Assembly (NCBI GenBank): GCA_021732665.1 | Contig: JAKFUL010000019.1 | Location: 43,250-107,249, forward strand | Reading direction: 5' to 3' | Source: Acetobacteraceae bacterium | Lineage (GTDB): Bacteria; Pseudomonadota; Alphaproteobacteria; Acetobacterales; Acetobacteraceae | Length of the DNA: 64,000 nt | Shown: in pieces, positions 16,340-28,491 of the stretch | Position numbering within the stretch: the first letter of the stretch is position 1 | Layout: each line of letters starts with the position of its first letter | The notes under the pieces: generated by a model | The model's input: only the letters and a program-made list of their open reading frames with translations | The model's database searches: none | Told to the model about the DNA's origin: nothing | Made by a program: the position numbers and the translations under genes

Positions 16340-17056
16340 TCAGCCGCGCTGCGCGTTCACCTGCTCCCAATGCTGCGAGCCCTTGAGGTAGCCATCCAGA
16401 TACATCGGCGAGGTGTGCTTGGCGTCCAACGCCAGCATCTGGCCGAGATACATGTCCGACATCACCGCCTGGTAGCAGGCGATGACGAACATCGAGCAGA
16501 ACATCGCCTTCGAACGGCCCTCGGTCATGTTCTTGAGGTCTTGCGGGCCGCCGGCCTTGTCGCGGGCGGCACGGTAGAAGGCGGCGCGCTGCTTGGCGCC
16601 GGAGCCGAAGCTGGAACTGCTGAAGGCCGAAAGAATGGCTTTGGAGGTGGCGTAGGGCATGCCGGTGCGCGGCGCTCCCTCCGGCGCCTCGGCCCATTTG
16701 GCCCCGACCTGCCCCGCCAGCGTGCCGAAATCATACTGCCCGCGCATGCGGAACAGCTTGCAGGCACCGGTGACGCCCAGCAGGTAGTTGTCGATGTCGA
16801 CAGCCTGGACTCCGGCATTCGTGGCATGCGCCAGGTTGAAGGACTGCCGCGTGCAGGAGGTGATGATGGCGGCGTGATTGCAGTCCGCCGAGGCCAGCAG
16901 GGCGGTGGAGCCGCCCTGGGCGGAGGAGATCAATGCCGGCAGCGCGGTGAGGTATTTCAGCCCCTTCGCCGCCCCCTGAGCCACGCCCACGGCGTTGAAC
17001 CCATAGAACAGCAGCAGATCGCCCACCTTGCAGCGTGACTGGTCGAGACTGGGCAC
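16340..17056 (-). CDS. Permuted papain-fold (YiiX/LRAT/NlpC-P60-like) hydrolase, putative
   Basis: 238-aa protein starting at a GTG preceded by GGGAGG. It begins 'CKVGDLLLFYG', has a His in 'DCNHAAIIT' (about residue 61), and a likely nucleophilic Cys in 'FCSMFVIACYQA' in the last quarter. His before Cys is the order of circularly permuted NlpC/P60 and LRAT-type amidases. No signal peptide is visible. Such enzymes cleave amide or ester bonds in peptidoglycan, lipids or peptides. It stands alone between a convergent caspase-like gene (17 bases) and kdsA, where eno would often be expected. Assignment rests on motif order and spacing, so the exact family is uncertain. Confidence 0.6.
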   Translation of the reverse strand: MPSLDQSRCKVGDLLLFYGFNAVGVAQGAAKGLKYLTALPALISSAQGGSTALLASADCNHAAIITSCTRQSFNLAHATNAGVQAVDIDNYLLGVTGACKLFRMRGQYDFGTLAGQVGAKWAEAPEGAPRTGMPYATSKAILSAFSSSSFGSGAKQRAAFYRAARDKAGGPQDLKNMTEGRSKAMFCSMFVIACYQAVMSDMYLGQMLALDAKHTSPMYLDGYLKGSQHWEQVNAQRG

Positions 17057-17150
17057 ACGGCACCTCCCCTCGCGCCCGGCGCGAGGCCGGGCAATGGTTC
17101 TGATTCAGAACGATAGCGGCGGCGTGATACCGCCCGCAAGGCCCGCCCGC

Positions 17151-20701
<3,551 letters not shown>

Positions 20702-20864
20702 CTATCTTGGCAGGCTGGGAATGGAAAGCCATCGGTTGCCGGGGGGAGAGGCTTTGTTCTGCTTGCGGAATCATCGATCACGGGTTCGGCATCCCCAATA
20801 TTGTGCATTGGGTTGTGGGGTGGGAGGGGTTAAGAACGCCTTTCAGGGATTTGGGTGGCAAGGC

Positions 20865-21230
20865 ATGGATCGGCTGGATGGTTTCCGGATACTCGTCGCC
20901 GAGGATGAACCGCTGGTGGCCATGCTGCTGGAGGATGTGCTGCTCGATGCCGGCGCCACCATCCTGGGCCCGGCTTCGACCGTGAGCGAGGGGCTGGCGC
21001 TGGCCGCGGCCTCGCGCCCCGATGTCGCGGTGCTGGATTTCAACCTCTCGGGCGAGACCTGCCTGCCGCTGGCCGATGCCCTGGCCGCGGCCGGCGTCCC
21101 CTTCCTGGTGGCCACCGGCTATGGCGGCGATTCGCCGATGCCGCGCCATGCGGGGGTGGAGGTGTTGCAGAAGCCCTATGATCCGGCGGCACTGCTTGCG
21201 GCGCTGGGGAAACTCACCATCCGCGTGTGA
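20865..21230 (+). CDS. Single-domain (CheY-like) response regulator
   Basis: 121-aa receiver domain with no output domain. It has the acidic Glu-Asp-Glu pocket in 'ILVAEDEPLVAM', phospho-acceptor Asp58 in 'VAVLDFNLSG', and a conserved Lys in 'LQKPYDPAAL'. I chose the ATG at 20865, which starts the domain directly. The upstream 190 bases are the divergent region shared with gmd and contain the more AT-rich stretch around 20755-20820. No histidine kinase is adjacent, so the partner is elsewhere. Stand-alone receivers of this type in Alphaproteobacteria often relay HWE- or PAS-type kinase signals in general stress or motility; that role here is an inference. Confidence 0.9.
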   Translation: MDRLDGFRILVAEDEPLVAMLLEDVLLDAGATILGPASTVSEGLALAAASRPDVAVLDFNLSGETCLPLADALAAAGVPFLVATGYGGDSPMPRHAGVEVLQKPYDPAALLAALGKLTIRV

Positions 21231-21305
21231 TGTTGCCCCCCGGGGGCCTTGACGGGCGAACAGGCGAGGTTTCGCATGGCGGGGTAGAGCACAAGGCGCC
21301 GCCGC

Positions 21306-22931
21306 TTGGATCCCATCACCCTCGAAGTCCATTGGTCCCGGCTGATCTCGATCGCCGATGAGGCGGCGACCGCGCTGTTGCGCACCGCCTTCTCCACCAT
21401 CGTTCGCGAAAGCAATGATTTCGCGACCGTGCTGATGGATGCGAGCGGCAACAGCGTGAGCGAGAACACCGGCGGCATCGCCAGCTTCTCGTGCATTCTG
21501 CCGCGCACCACCCGCGCCTTCCTGGAGCGCTTCCCGCCCGGGACCTGGCGGCCGGGCGATTGCGTCATCACCAACGATCCCTGGCTGGCAACCGGGCATC
21601 TGCCCGACATCACCGCCGTCTCGCCGATTTTCTACCGGGGGAGGCTGGTCGGCTTCGCCGGCTCCATCGCGCATAGCCCCGATGTGGGCGGGGCACTCTG
21701 GGGGGCCGATTGCCAGGAGGTGTTCGAGGAGGGCGTGCGCATCCCGCCGCTGCGCATCATGCGGGAGGGTGTCTGGAACGCCGATGTGCTGGAGATGTTC
21801 CTGGCCAATGTGCGGGTGCCGCGCCAGGTGCAGGGCGATCTGGAGGCGCAGATCACCGCCAACACCGTCTGCGCCGCGGGGGTGGTCGAATTTTTGGAGG
21901 ATAGCGGCCTGGACGACCTCGCGCCCCTGGGCGCCGCACTCGCCGAACGCACCGACCTGGCCATGCGCCGCGCGATAGCGGCCCTGCCCGACGGCGAATA
22001 CTCGGCGGTGCAGGAGGCCGATGGCTTCGACGCCCAGACCACCCGCATCATGTGCACCGTGCGCATCGCGGGCGAGGAGATGGAGATCGACTTCGCCGGC
22101 ACCAGCGAACAAATCGCCCGCGGGATCAACTGCGTGATGAACTACACCCATGCCTATTCGGTCTATCCGGTGAAATGCGCGCTCGACCCCTTCACGCCCC
22201 GCAACGAGGGCAGCTACCGCGCGATCACCGTCCGCGCGCCGGCGGGGTGCATTCTCAACCCGGCCTATCCGGCGCCGGTTTCCGCCCGGCAGCTCACCGG
22301 GCATTTGCTGGCAGGCGCCATCTACCGGGCGCTGGGGCCGATCATGCCGGACAGGATCATCGCGGATTGCGGGGGTGCTCCGACCATGCGGTGTCTCTTC
22401 TCCGGTCTCGACCGGCATGGCGACCGGTTCAGCCAGGTGCTCTTCGCCTCGGGCGGCATGGGGGCGGCGCCGATGCGCGACGGGCTGCCCACCACGGCCT
22501 TTCCCACCAATGCCGGGGCCGGCTCGATCGAGGCCTTCGAGAGCGTGGCGCCGCTGGTCGTCTGGCAAAAGCAGTTCCGCCCCGACAGCGGCGGCGCAGG
22601 GCGGATGCGCGGGGGGCTGGGGCAGGTGGCCGAGATCGAGGTGCGCGCGCCGGGGCCGCTGCGCCTGTCGCTGCTGAGCGACCGGCGGGAGCATCCGGCA
22701 CTCGGCATGCTGGGTGGCGCCCCCGGTGCATGTTCGGATATCCGGATGAGCGACGGCACGCGGCCGCACCCCAAGTCGCGCACCAGCATCGGCCCGGGCA
22801 TGCGGCTGACCATGAGCTATGCCGGCGGCGGCGGCTACGGCCCGCCCGGCGAACGTGACCCGCAGGCGCTGGCCGCCGATATCCGCGACGGCGTGGTGAG
22901 CGAGGCCGGCGCCCGGGCGTACCGGGCATGA
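21306..22931 (+). CDS. hyuB: Hydantoinase B / oxoprolinase family protein
   Basis: 541-aa HyuB-type subunit starting at a TTG at 21306. No ATG lies near, and the first residues 'MDPITLEVHWSRLISIADE' are exactly the family N terminus. Other family stretches are 'FSTIVRESNDFATVLMD', 'NDPWLATGHLPDI', and the C-terminal 'MSYAGGGGYGPPGERDP'. With HyuA it forms an ATP-dependent enzyme of the N-methylhydantoinase / 5-oxoprolinase / acetone-carboxylase superfamily that opens cyclic imides or lactams, or carboxylates ketones. It overlaps hyuA by 4 bases. The non-ATG start may tune stoichiometry. The substrate is not deducible. Confidence 0.92.
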   Translation: MDPITLEVHWSRLISIADEAATALLRTAFSTIVRESNDFATVLMDASGNSVSENTGGIASFSCILPRTTRAFLERFPPGTWRPGDCVITNDPWLATGHLPDITAVSPIFYRGRLVGFAGSIAHSPDVGGALWGADCQEVFEEGVRIPPLRIMREGVWNADVLEMFLANVRVPRQVQGDLEAQITANTVCAAGVVEFLEDSGLDDLAPLGAALAERTDLAMRRAIAALPDGEYSAVQEADGFDAQTTRIMCTVRIAGEEMEIDFAGTSEQIARGINCVMNYTHAYSVYPVKCALDPFTPRNEGSYRAITVRAPAGCILNPAYPAPVSARQLTGHLLAGAIYRALGPIMPDRIIADCGGAPTMRCLFSGLDRHGDRFSQVLFASGGMGAAPMRDGLPTTAFPTNAGAGSIEAFESVAPLVVWQKQFRPDSGGAGRMRGGLGQVAEIEVRAPGPLRLSLLSDRREHPALGMLGGAPGACSDIRMSDGTRPHPKSRTSIGPGMRLTMSYAGGGGYGPPGERDPQALAADIRDGVVSEAGARAYRA

Positions 22932-25021
22932 GCGGATATACCGGCCCCGCCCTTGGCGCCCGCATCGGCGTGGATGTCGGCGGCACCTTCACCGACCTCG
23001 TGCTGCATGACGCCGCGAAGAACATCACCCGGACCGGAAAACTGCTGACCACGCCCGACGATCCCTCGCGCGCCATCACCGAGGGTGTCGCGCGCATATT
23101 GCGTGAGGCCGGGCTGACGCCGGCCGATGTCCATTCCATCGTCCACGGCACCACGCTGGTGACCAACACGGTGATCGAGCGCACCGGCGCGCGCGTGGGC
23201 CTGCTGACCACCGCGGGTTTTCGTGACTCGCTCGAGATCGGCCGCGAGATCCGCTACGACCTCTACGACCTGTTCCTGGAGCCGCCGCCCACGCTGGTGC
23301 CGCGCCATCTCAGGCGCGAGGTGCCCGAGCGGATGGCTTTCGATGGCGAGGAGCTGTTGCCGCTGGACGAGGCGGCGCTGCTGCGCGAGGCGGCTGAACT
23401 GGTGGCCGAGGGGGTGGAGGCGATGGCCATCTCCTTCCTGCACAGCTACCGCAACCCCGCCCATGAGCGCCGGGCGGGCGAGGTGCTGCGCGCCGCCCAT
23501 CCCGCCATGCCGCTCACGCTCTCCTCGGCCGTTGCGCCGGAAATCCGCGAATACGAGCGGACGAGCACGGCCTGCGCCAACGCCTATGTCCAGCCGCGCA
23601 TGCAGCGCTACCTGACGAAGCTGGAGGCCGATCTGCGCGCCACCGGTTTCACCGGCGCGCTTTACGTCATGCTCTCGGCCGGCGGCATCGCCTCCTTGCG
23701 GGAGGCGAAGGAATTCCCCATCCGCCTGATCGAGAGCGGCCCCGCCGCCGGCGCCATGGCCGCCGCCTTCATCGCCCGCCTCGCCGGTCTCGACGCCGTG
23801 GTCAGCTATGACATGGGCGGCACGACGGCAAAAATGTGCCTGGTGGAGAATGGCGCGCCCGACCACAAGTACGATTTCGAGGCCGGGCGGGTGCGCCGCT
23901 TCGCCAAGGGCTCGGGCCTGCCGCTCAAGGTCTCGGTGGTGGACATGATCGAGATCGGCGCGGGTGGCGGTTCCATCGCGCGCGTCGACCCCGGTTCGGG
24001 GCTGATGAAGGTGGGCCCGCGCAGCGCGGGCGCGGTGCCGGGCCCGGTCTGCTACGGCCGCGGCGGCACCGAGCCCACCGTGACCGATGCCGATCTGCTG
24101 CTGGGCCGGCTCGACCCCGCGCATTTCCTGGGCGGCGAGATGGCGCTGGACCAGGGCCTTGTCCAGCGCGCGGTGGAGCAGGGTGTGGCCGCCGCGCTGG
24201 GCCTGGGCGTGGCCGAGACGGCGCTTGGCATCAGCCGCATCGTCGATGAGACCATGGCGGCGGCGACGCGCATGCATCTGGCGGAGAAGGGGCGCGACCC
24301 CAGGCGCTACACCCTCATCGCCTTCGGGGGCGCGGGGCCGGTGCATGCCTGCAATCTGGCCCGCCTGCTGAAGATGAAGCGCGTGGTGGTGCCGCTGGGT
24401 GCCGGGGTGGCCTCGGCGCTGGGGTTTCTGGTGGCGCCGCCGGCCACCGACGCCGTTCGCAGCCTGGTCGGCCGGCTGGAGCGGCTGGATTACGCCGCGA
24501 TCAACGCGCTCTACGCCGAGATGCGGGCGGAATGCGAGGCGCTGCTGCTGGAGGCCGGCGCCGCGCGTGGCGCCATCCTCTACACCCCGGTGGCGGAGAT
24601 GCGCCATGTCGGCCAGGGCTTCGAGATTCCGGTGCCGCTGCCGGCACTCGAGCTCGGGCCCCAGCACCTCTCCACCCTGCGGCACAATTTCTTCCATGCC
24701 TATCGCGCGCGTTTCTCCCGCGTGGTGGAGGAGGCGCCGATCGAGGCGCTGACCTGGCGGCTTTCCGCCGCGGCACCGGCTGTGCATATCTCGCTGCGCC
24801 GCGAGCCCAGCGGCGCCCCCGCCAGCCGCGGACATCGCGCGGTGCGCTTCGAGGGGCATGGCGAGGTGCAGGCCGCCATCCTCGACCGCTATGCGCTGGC
24901 CCCGGGCCAGGCCTTCGTCGGCCCGGCGCTGGTCGAGGAGCGCGAGAGCACCTGCGTCGTGCCCCCCGGCGCCGCCTGCCATATCGACGAGAACCTGAAC
25001 CTGGTCATCGAGCTGCCATGA
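22928..25021 (+). CDS. hyuA: Hydantoinase A / oxoprolinase family protein
   Basis: 697-aa HyuA-type subunit with an actin-like ATPase fold: phosphate-binding 'GVDVGGTFTDLVL' at residues 15-27, 'HGTTLVTNTVIERTGA', a second phosphate loop 'YDMGGTTAKMCLVENG', and 'GAGGGSIARVDPGSGLMKVG'. It activates the substrate by ATP-dependent phosphorylation while HyuB completes the chemistry. It is coupled to hyuB by an ATGA overlap (22928-22931), and its own TGA overlaps an ATG at 25018 near the Bug gene. The three genes form one operon, possibly with the thiamine-diphosphate enzyme after it. Typical family length. Confidence 0.94.
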   Translation: MSGYTGPALGARIGVDVGGTFTDLVLHDAAKNITRTGKLLTTPDDPSRAITEGVARILREAGLTPADVHSIVHGTTLVTNTVIERTGARVGLLTTAGFRDSLEIGREIRYDLYDLFLEPPPTLVPRHLRREVPERMAFDGEELLPLDEAALLREAAELVAEGVEAMAISFLHSYRNPAHERRAGEVLRAAHPAMPLTLSSAVAPEIREYERTSTACANAYVQPRMQRYLTKLEADLRATGFTGALYVMLSAGGIASLREAKEFPIRLIESGPAAGAMAAAFIARLAGLDAVVSYDMGGTTAKMCLVENGAPDHKYDFEAGRVRRFAKGSGLPLKVSVVDMIEIGAGGGSIARVDPGSGLMKVGPRSAGAVPGPVCYGRGGTEPTVTDADLLLGRLDPAHFLGGEMALDQGLVQRAVEQGVAAALGLGVAETALGISRIVDETMAAATRMHLAEKGRDPRRYTLIAFGGAGPVHACNLARLLKMKRVVVPLGAGVASALGFLVAPPATDAVRSLVGRLERLDYAAINALYAEMRAECEALLLEAGAARGAILYTPVAEMRHVGQGFEIPVPLPALELGPQHLSTLRHNFFHAYRARFSRVVEEAPIEALTWRLSAAAPAVHISLRREPSGAPASRGHRAVRFEGHGEVQAAILDRYALAPGQAFVGPALVEERESTCVVPPGAACHIDENLNLVIELP

Positions 25022-25032
25022 AGGAGAACAGC

Positions 25033-25986
25033 ATGCGCCTGTCCCGCCGCTTCCTGCCCTTCCTCGCCACCCCCGCACTAGCGCAGGCGGAATGGCCCGC
25101 CCGCCCGGTCACCGTCGTGGTGCCCTGGCCGGCGGGCGGCAGCACCGACAGCCTGGTGCGGGTGATCACCCAGTTCATGGCCGCGGCCTCCGGCCAGGGC
25201 TTCGTGGTGGAGAACCGCACCGGGGCGACCGGCACGGTGGGCCATGCCTATGTCGCCCGCGCCCGGGGCGATGGCTACACGCTGCTGGCTGGCACCAATT
25301 CCACCTTTGCCATCGCGCCGCACCTGATGGGCGGCCTGCCCTATGATGACGCGTCGCTGGCGCCGATCTCGCTGCTGGCGACCACGCCGCAGATGCTGGT
25401 ATCGCATCCCGGCCAGCCGTTTTCCGATTTTTCCGGTTTTCTGGCCTTCGCCCGGACCAATCCGGGGCGGCTGTCCTTCGCCAGCTCGGGCAATGGCGGC
25501 ACCAGCCATCTGGCGACCGAATTGCTGATGCAGATGGCGGGGTTGGACATGCTGCACGTGCCCTATCGCGGCGGCGCGCCGGCGGCCCAGGCGCAGCTGG
25601 CCGGCGAGGTGCAGGTCACCTTCGTCGATGCGATCACCGCCATCCCGCATCTTCGCGCCGGCACCATGCGGCCGTTGGGCGTCTCCTCCGCCGCGCGCAC
25701 GCCGCTGGCGCCGGATGTGCCGACATTGGCCGAGGCCGGCTTGCCGGGCTTCGAGAGCAGCACGGATTTCGCTGCCTTCGCGCCCGGTGACACGCCGGCG
25801 CCGCTGATCGCGCGCATCTTCGCGGGTTTCGCCGCGGCGCTGGCCGATAGCGAAGTGCGCGAGCGGCTGCTGGGCCAGGGGGTGACGCCCATCATGGGCG
25901 CGACGCAGGATTTCCGGGCCTACCAGATGCGCGAAAGCGCCAAATGGGGCGCCCTGATCCGGGCGAGAAACATCCGCGTGGGCTGA
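25033..25986 (+). CDS. Bug/TctC-type substrate-binding protein
   Basis: 317-aa periplasmic binding protein with a Sec or Tat-like signal (MRLSRRFLPFLATPALA, then QAEWPARPVTVVVPWPAGGSTD in shorter form). Family marks are 'PWPAGGSTD', 'VVENRTGATGTVG', 'SSGNGGTSHLATELL' and 'HVPYRGGAPAAQAQLAG'. Two starts are possible: the ATG at 25018 overlapping the hyuA stop, and the ATG at 25033 preceded by AAGGAGA at the right spacing. I prefer 25033. Position directly after hyuBA suggests it captures the substrate handled by that enzyme, but no transporter membrane subunits are present. Confidence 0.9.
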   Translation: MRLSRRFLPFLATPALAQAEWPARPVTVVVPWPAGGSTDSLVRVITQFMAAASGQGFVVENRTGATGTVGHAYVARARGDGYTLLAGTNSTFAIAPHLMGGLPYDDASLAPISLLATTPQMLVSHPGQPFSDFSGFLAFARTNPGRLSFASSGNGGTSHLATELLMQMAGLDMLHVPYRGGAPAAQAQLAGEVQVTFVDAITAIPHLRAGTMRPLGVSSAARTPLAPDVPTLAEAGLPGFESSTDFAAFAPGDTPAPLIARIFAGFAAALADSEVRERLLGQGVTPIMGATQDFRAYQMRESAKWGALIRARNIRVG

Positions 25987-26075
25987 ACCGGGCGAAGCCG
26001 CGTCTGCGGCAATGATCCAACTCTCCGGCGCCTCCGCCTGCGCGGATCATGCCCGGGGCCAATGAGGAAACGACA

Positions 26076-27710
26076 ATGGCATATACCGTCGGCGACCTGG
26101 TGGCCGAGCTGCTGCCGGCACTTGGCGTGCGCACCGCCTTCGGCATCGTCTCGGTGCACAACATCCCGATGCTCGACGCGCTCAGCCAGCGCAACGCCGT
26201 GCGCTATGTCATGGCGCGCGGCGAGATGGGGGCCGCGCATATGGCCGATGCCTATGCGCGGGTCAGCGGGTCCCTGGGCGTGGTCTTCACCTCGACCGGC
26301 CCGGGTGCGGCCAATGCGGTGCCGGGGCTGGTGGAGGCGCGCTTCGCGGGCTCGCCCGTGCTGCATATCACCGGGCAGACGGCGACGCGCCACATCGACC
26401 GCGACATGGGCACGGTGCATGACGTGCCGGGGCAGACCGCGATGCTGGCCGCGGTGTGCAAACATGCCTTGCGGGTGCGCTCGGCGCAGGAGGCGCTGGG
26501 GGTGCTGAGCGCGGCCTGCGCGGCGGCGCTGACGCCGCCGATGGGGCCGGTCAGCGTGGAAATCCCGATCGACATCCAGCGCGCCGAGGTGGCGCGGCCG
26601 GATTGGTCCGCCTTCGCGCTCAGCCTGCCGCCGCCCCTGCCGCCCGAGCCCGCGGCGCTGGCCGCCGCCATCGCGATGCTGCAAGGTGCGAGGCGGCCCA
26701 TGCTGTGGCTGGGCAATGGCGCCAAGGGAGCGGGGCGGGCGGCGCTGCGGCTGCTCGATCTCGGCTTCGGTGCCGTCACGAGCTGGAATGGCCGCGGCAT
26801 CATCGCCGAGGATGATCCGCGCACCTTGGGCGGGCTGCACGGCAATGGCGCGCCCGAGGTGCAGGCTTTCCATGCCGGCTGCGATGCGATGATCGTCGTG
26901 GGCAGCCGGCTGCGCGGGCATGAGACGCAGGATTTCTCGATCAGGCTCCCCACGCCGCTGATCCATGTCGATGTCGATGCCGCCGCCAATGGGCGGACCT
27001 ATGCCGGCGCGCTGTTCATCCAGGGCGATGCCGCACTCACCCTCGATGCCCTGGCCGATGCGCTGGGGCCGGTGCCGGCGGGTTTCCATGCCGAGCTGGC
27101 CTCCCTGAAGACCCGCGCCACAGCGGCCTACGCCGCCACTCTCGGCCCCTATGAAAGCTTCCCCGCCACGCTGCGCGCGGTGATGCCCGCCGATGCGCTG
27201 TGGGTGCGCGACGTCACCATCTCCAACTCCTCCTGGGGCAACCGGATCATGCCGGTGCTGGGGCCGCGCGACGCGGTGCATCCGGTGGGGGCGGCGATCG
27301 GGCCGGGGCTGCCGCTGGGCATCGGCGCGGCGCTGGGCGCGCCGGGGCGCAAGGCGATCGCCATGGTCGGCGATGGCGGCTTCGCGCTGAACATGTCCGA
27401 GATCTTCACCGCGGTGCAGGAGCAGGCGGAGCTGGTCATCATGGTGATGAACGATGCCGGCTATGGCGTGATCCGCCACATCCAGGACTATGCCGCCGGG
27501 CGGCGCTTCTACCATGATCTGCGCGGGCCGGACCTGATGGAGCTCGCGAAGCTGGCCGGGTTGCCGGGGATGCGGGTCTCGAATGTCGAGGATTTCGGGC
27601 CGGTTCTGGCGCGCGCCTTTGCCACCCCGGGGCCGGTGCTGGTGGAAATCGACATGGTGAGCATCGGCGAGCATCCGCCCTATGCGCCCTATGACAAGGC
27701 GCGGGCCTGA
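26076..27710 (+). CDS. Thiamine-diphosphate-dependent enzyme (acetolactate synthase-like)
   Basis: 544-aa ThDP enzyme of the acetolactate synthase / benzoylformate decarboxylase group. The catalytic Glu50 is in 'MARGEMGAAHMADAYAR', and a central transhydrogenase-like domain spans about 190-320. The ThDP/Mg motif 'GDGGFALNMSEI' is followed by 'VMNDAGYG' near residues 430-455. I chose the ATG at 26076, preceded by GAGGAA. It lacks an adjacent ilvH-type regulatory subunit, so it is not the biosynthetic acetolactate synthase. It follows the Bug gene by 89 bases, in the same direction as hyuBA. It likely decarboxylates or ligates a 2-oxo acid in the same pathway; substrate unknown. Confidence 0.87.
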   Translation: MAYTVGDLVAELLPALGVRTAFGIVSVHNIPMLDALSQRNAVRYVMARGEMGAAHMADAYARVSGSLGVVFTSTGPGAANAVPGLVEARFAGSPVLHITGQTATRHIDRDMGTVHDVPGQTAMLAAVCKHALRVRSAQEALGVLSAACAAALTPPMGPVSVEIPIDIQRAEVARPDWSAFALSLPPPLPPEPAALAAAIAMLQGARRPMLWLGNGAKGAGRAALRLLDLGFGAVTSWNGRGIIAEDDPRTLGGLHGNGAPEVQAFHAGCDAMIVVGSRLRGHETQDFSIRLPTPLIHVDVDAAANGRTYAGALFIQGDAALTLDALADALGPVPAGFHAELASLKTRATAAYAATLGPYESFPATLRAVMPADALWVRDVTISNSSWGNRIMPVLGPRDAVHPVGAAIGPGLPLGIGAALGAPGRKAIAMVGDGGFALNMSEIFTAVQEQAELVIMVMNDAGYGVIRHIQDYAAGRRFYHDLRGPDLMELAKLAGLPGMRVSNVEDFGPVLARAFATPGPVLVEIDMVSIGEHPPYAPYDKARA

Positions 27711-27724
27711 GGCCGGCCGCGGCG

Positions 27725-27758
27725 GCCCGGGCGCCCGGCATGGGGCGGCCGCCCGGGC
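27725..27758. terminator. Inverted repeat between convergent genes
   Basis: GCCCGGGCG at 27725-27733 is matched by CGCCCGGGC at 27750-27758, a 9-bp stem with a 16-base loop. It sits exactly between the convergent stops at 27710 (plus) and 27767 (minus). A bidirectional terminator is the simplest reading. No T-tract flanks it, and each arm is itself palindromic, so folding is not unique. Confidence 0.4.
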
Positions 27759-27766
27759 AGGTTGGG

Positions 27767-28438
27767 CTACTTCGAGGGCGGGCGCGGCGGCGGCGGGGCA
27801 CCGACGGGGGGCGCATTCGGCCCCTTCACCGGCGGGCGGGCGCCGCCACGGCCTTGTCCCGGCGGGTCGTTCGGGTCGCTGTCGGAGGGGCCGGAAGGCG
27901 GCCGCTGGCCACCGCGGCCACCACCTGGCGGGTCGTTCGGATCGGCGTCCGAAGGCCCGGCGGGCGGGCGCTGGCCGCCACGGCCCTGGCCCGGCGGATC
28001 ATTCGGGTCGCTGTCCGAAGGGCCACCCTGGGGCGGGCGCTGGCCGCCACGGCCCTGGCCCGGCGGGTCATTCGGGTCGCTGTCGGAAGGGCCGCCCTGG
28101 GGCGGGCGCTGGCCACCACGGCCCTGGCCCGGCGGGTCATTCGGGTCGCTGTCGGAAGGGCCGCCCTGGGGCGGGCGCTGGCCACCACGGCCCTGGCCCG
28201 GCGGATCATTCGGGTCGCTGTCCGAAGGGCCGGTGGGGCGCGCGGGCGGCGGGCCGCCGCGGCCATTATTCGGCTGGTCATTGGGGTCGCTGTCGGTGAT
28301 GCCGCTTTGCGGCCGGCCGGACTTCACACCCTGGGCGAAGGCGGGCGCCATGGCTGCGGCGGCGGCCACGCCTGCCACGCGCAAGCTGGCCACGCGCAGG
28401 GCCAGCAGGCGCCGGCCAAGCTTGTTGTCTTCATTCAT
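27767..28438 (-). CDS. Exported tandem-repeat protein rich in Asp, Asn, Pro and Gly
   Basis: 223-aa protein. The first 35 residues form a long signal-like segment (basic start, then 'VASLRVAGVAAAAAMAPAFA'). The rest is about seven copies of a 22-23-residue unit of the form G-P-S-D-S-D-P-N-D-P-P-G-Q-G-R-G-G-Q-R-P-P. The repeats have no predicted hydrophobic core and should be disordered. The regularly spaced Asp/Asn residues could bind cations, as in thrombospondin type 3 or RTX repeats, but no exact match to either consensus is seen. I recognise no enzyme domain. Purifying use of this frame is supported by period lengths divisible by three. The gene is flanked by convergent and collinear catabolic genes unrelated to it. 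Confidence 0.7.
   Translation of the reverse strand: MNEDNKLGRRLLALRVASLRVAGVAAAAAMAPAFAQGVKSGRPQSGITDSDPNDQPNNGRGGPPPARPTGPSDSDPNDPPGQGRGGQRPPQGGPSDSDPNDPPGQGRGGQRPPQGGPSDSDPNDPPGQGRGGQRPPQGGPSDSDPNDPPGQGRGGQRPPAGPSDADPNDPPGGGRGGQRPPSGPSDSDPNDPPGQGRGGARPPVKGPNAPPVGAPPPPRPPSK
27861..28268. repeat. Tandem array of 66- and 69-base units
   Basis: Units begin at about 27861, 27927, 27993, 28062, 28131 and 28200, each with GGCGG(A/G)TC(A/G)TTCGG. The first two are 66 bases long and the next three 69. The copies at 28062 and 28131 are almost identical, while the outer copies are diverged, a pattern of recent internal amplification. All unit lengths are multiples of three and keep the minus-strand frame open. 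Confidence 0.9.
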
Positions 28439-28461
28439 CGCGTCGCTGGCCTTCCTCAGGA

Positions 28462-28491
28462 TATAAAGTAATCATCGCAAGCCCGGCTCAA
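28462..28491 (-). promoter_or_regulatory. Possible sigma-70-type promoter for the tandem-repeat gene
   Basis: On the minus strand TTGAGC (28486-28491) and TTTATA (28462-28467) are separated by 18 bases, in a short AT-rich patch just upstream of the gene starting at 28438. GAGGAAGG at 28450-28457 would be the ribosome-binding site, so the leader would be very short. Tentative. Confidence 0.3.

Noticed and set aside
20778..22769. A long minus-strand open frame opposite the response regulator and hyuB
   Set aside because: Crosses two well-supported plus-strand genes and shows only compositional bias.
26012..26049. ATGATCC...GGATCAT inverted repeat before the ThDP gene, considered as an operator or terminator
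   Set aside because: Seven-base arms with a long spacer and no T-tract; could be chance in this region and does not fit the gene boundary well.
26076..27710. ThDP enzyme as biosynthetic acetolactate synthase IlvB/IlvI
   Set aside because: No IlvH/IlvN regulatory subunit or ilvC adjacent, and the neighbours are hydantoinase and a binding protein.
27861..28268. Repeat array considered as CRISPR
   Set aside because: Units are contiguous 66/69-base coding repeats without unique spacers, palindromic repeat or cas genes.
27740..28471. Plus-strand open frames across the tandem repeat array
   Set aside because: Repeats with period divisible by three keep several frames open; only the minus-strand frame has a signal peptide, start context and a sensible repeat unit.
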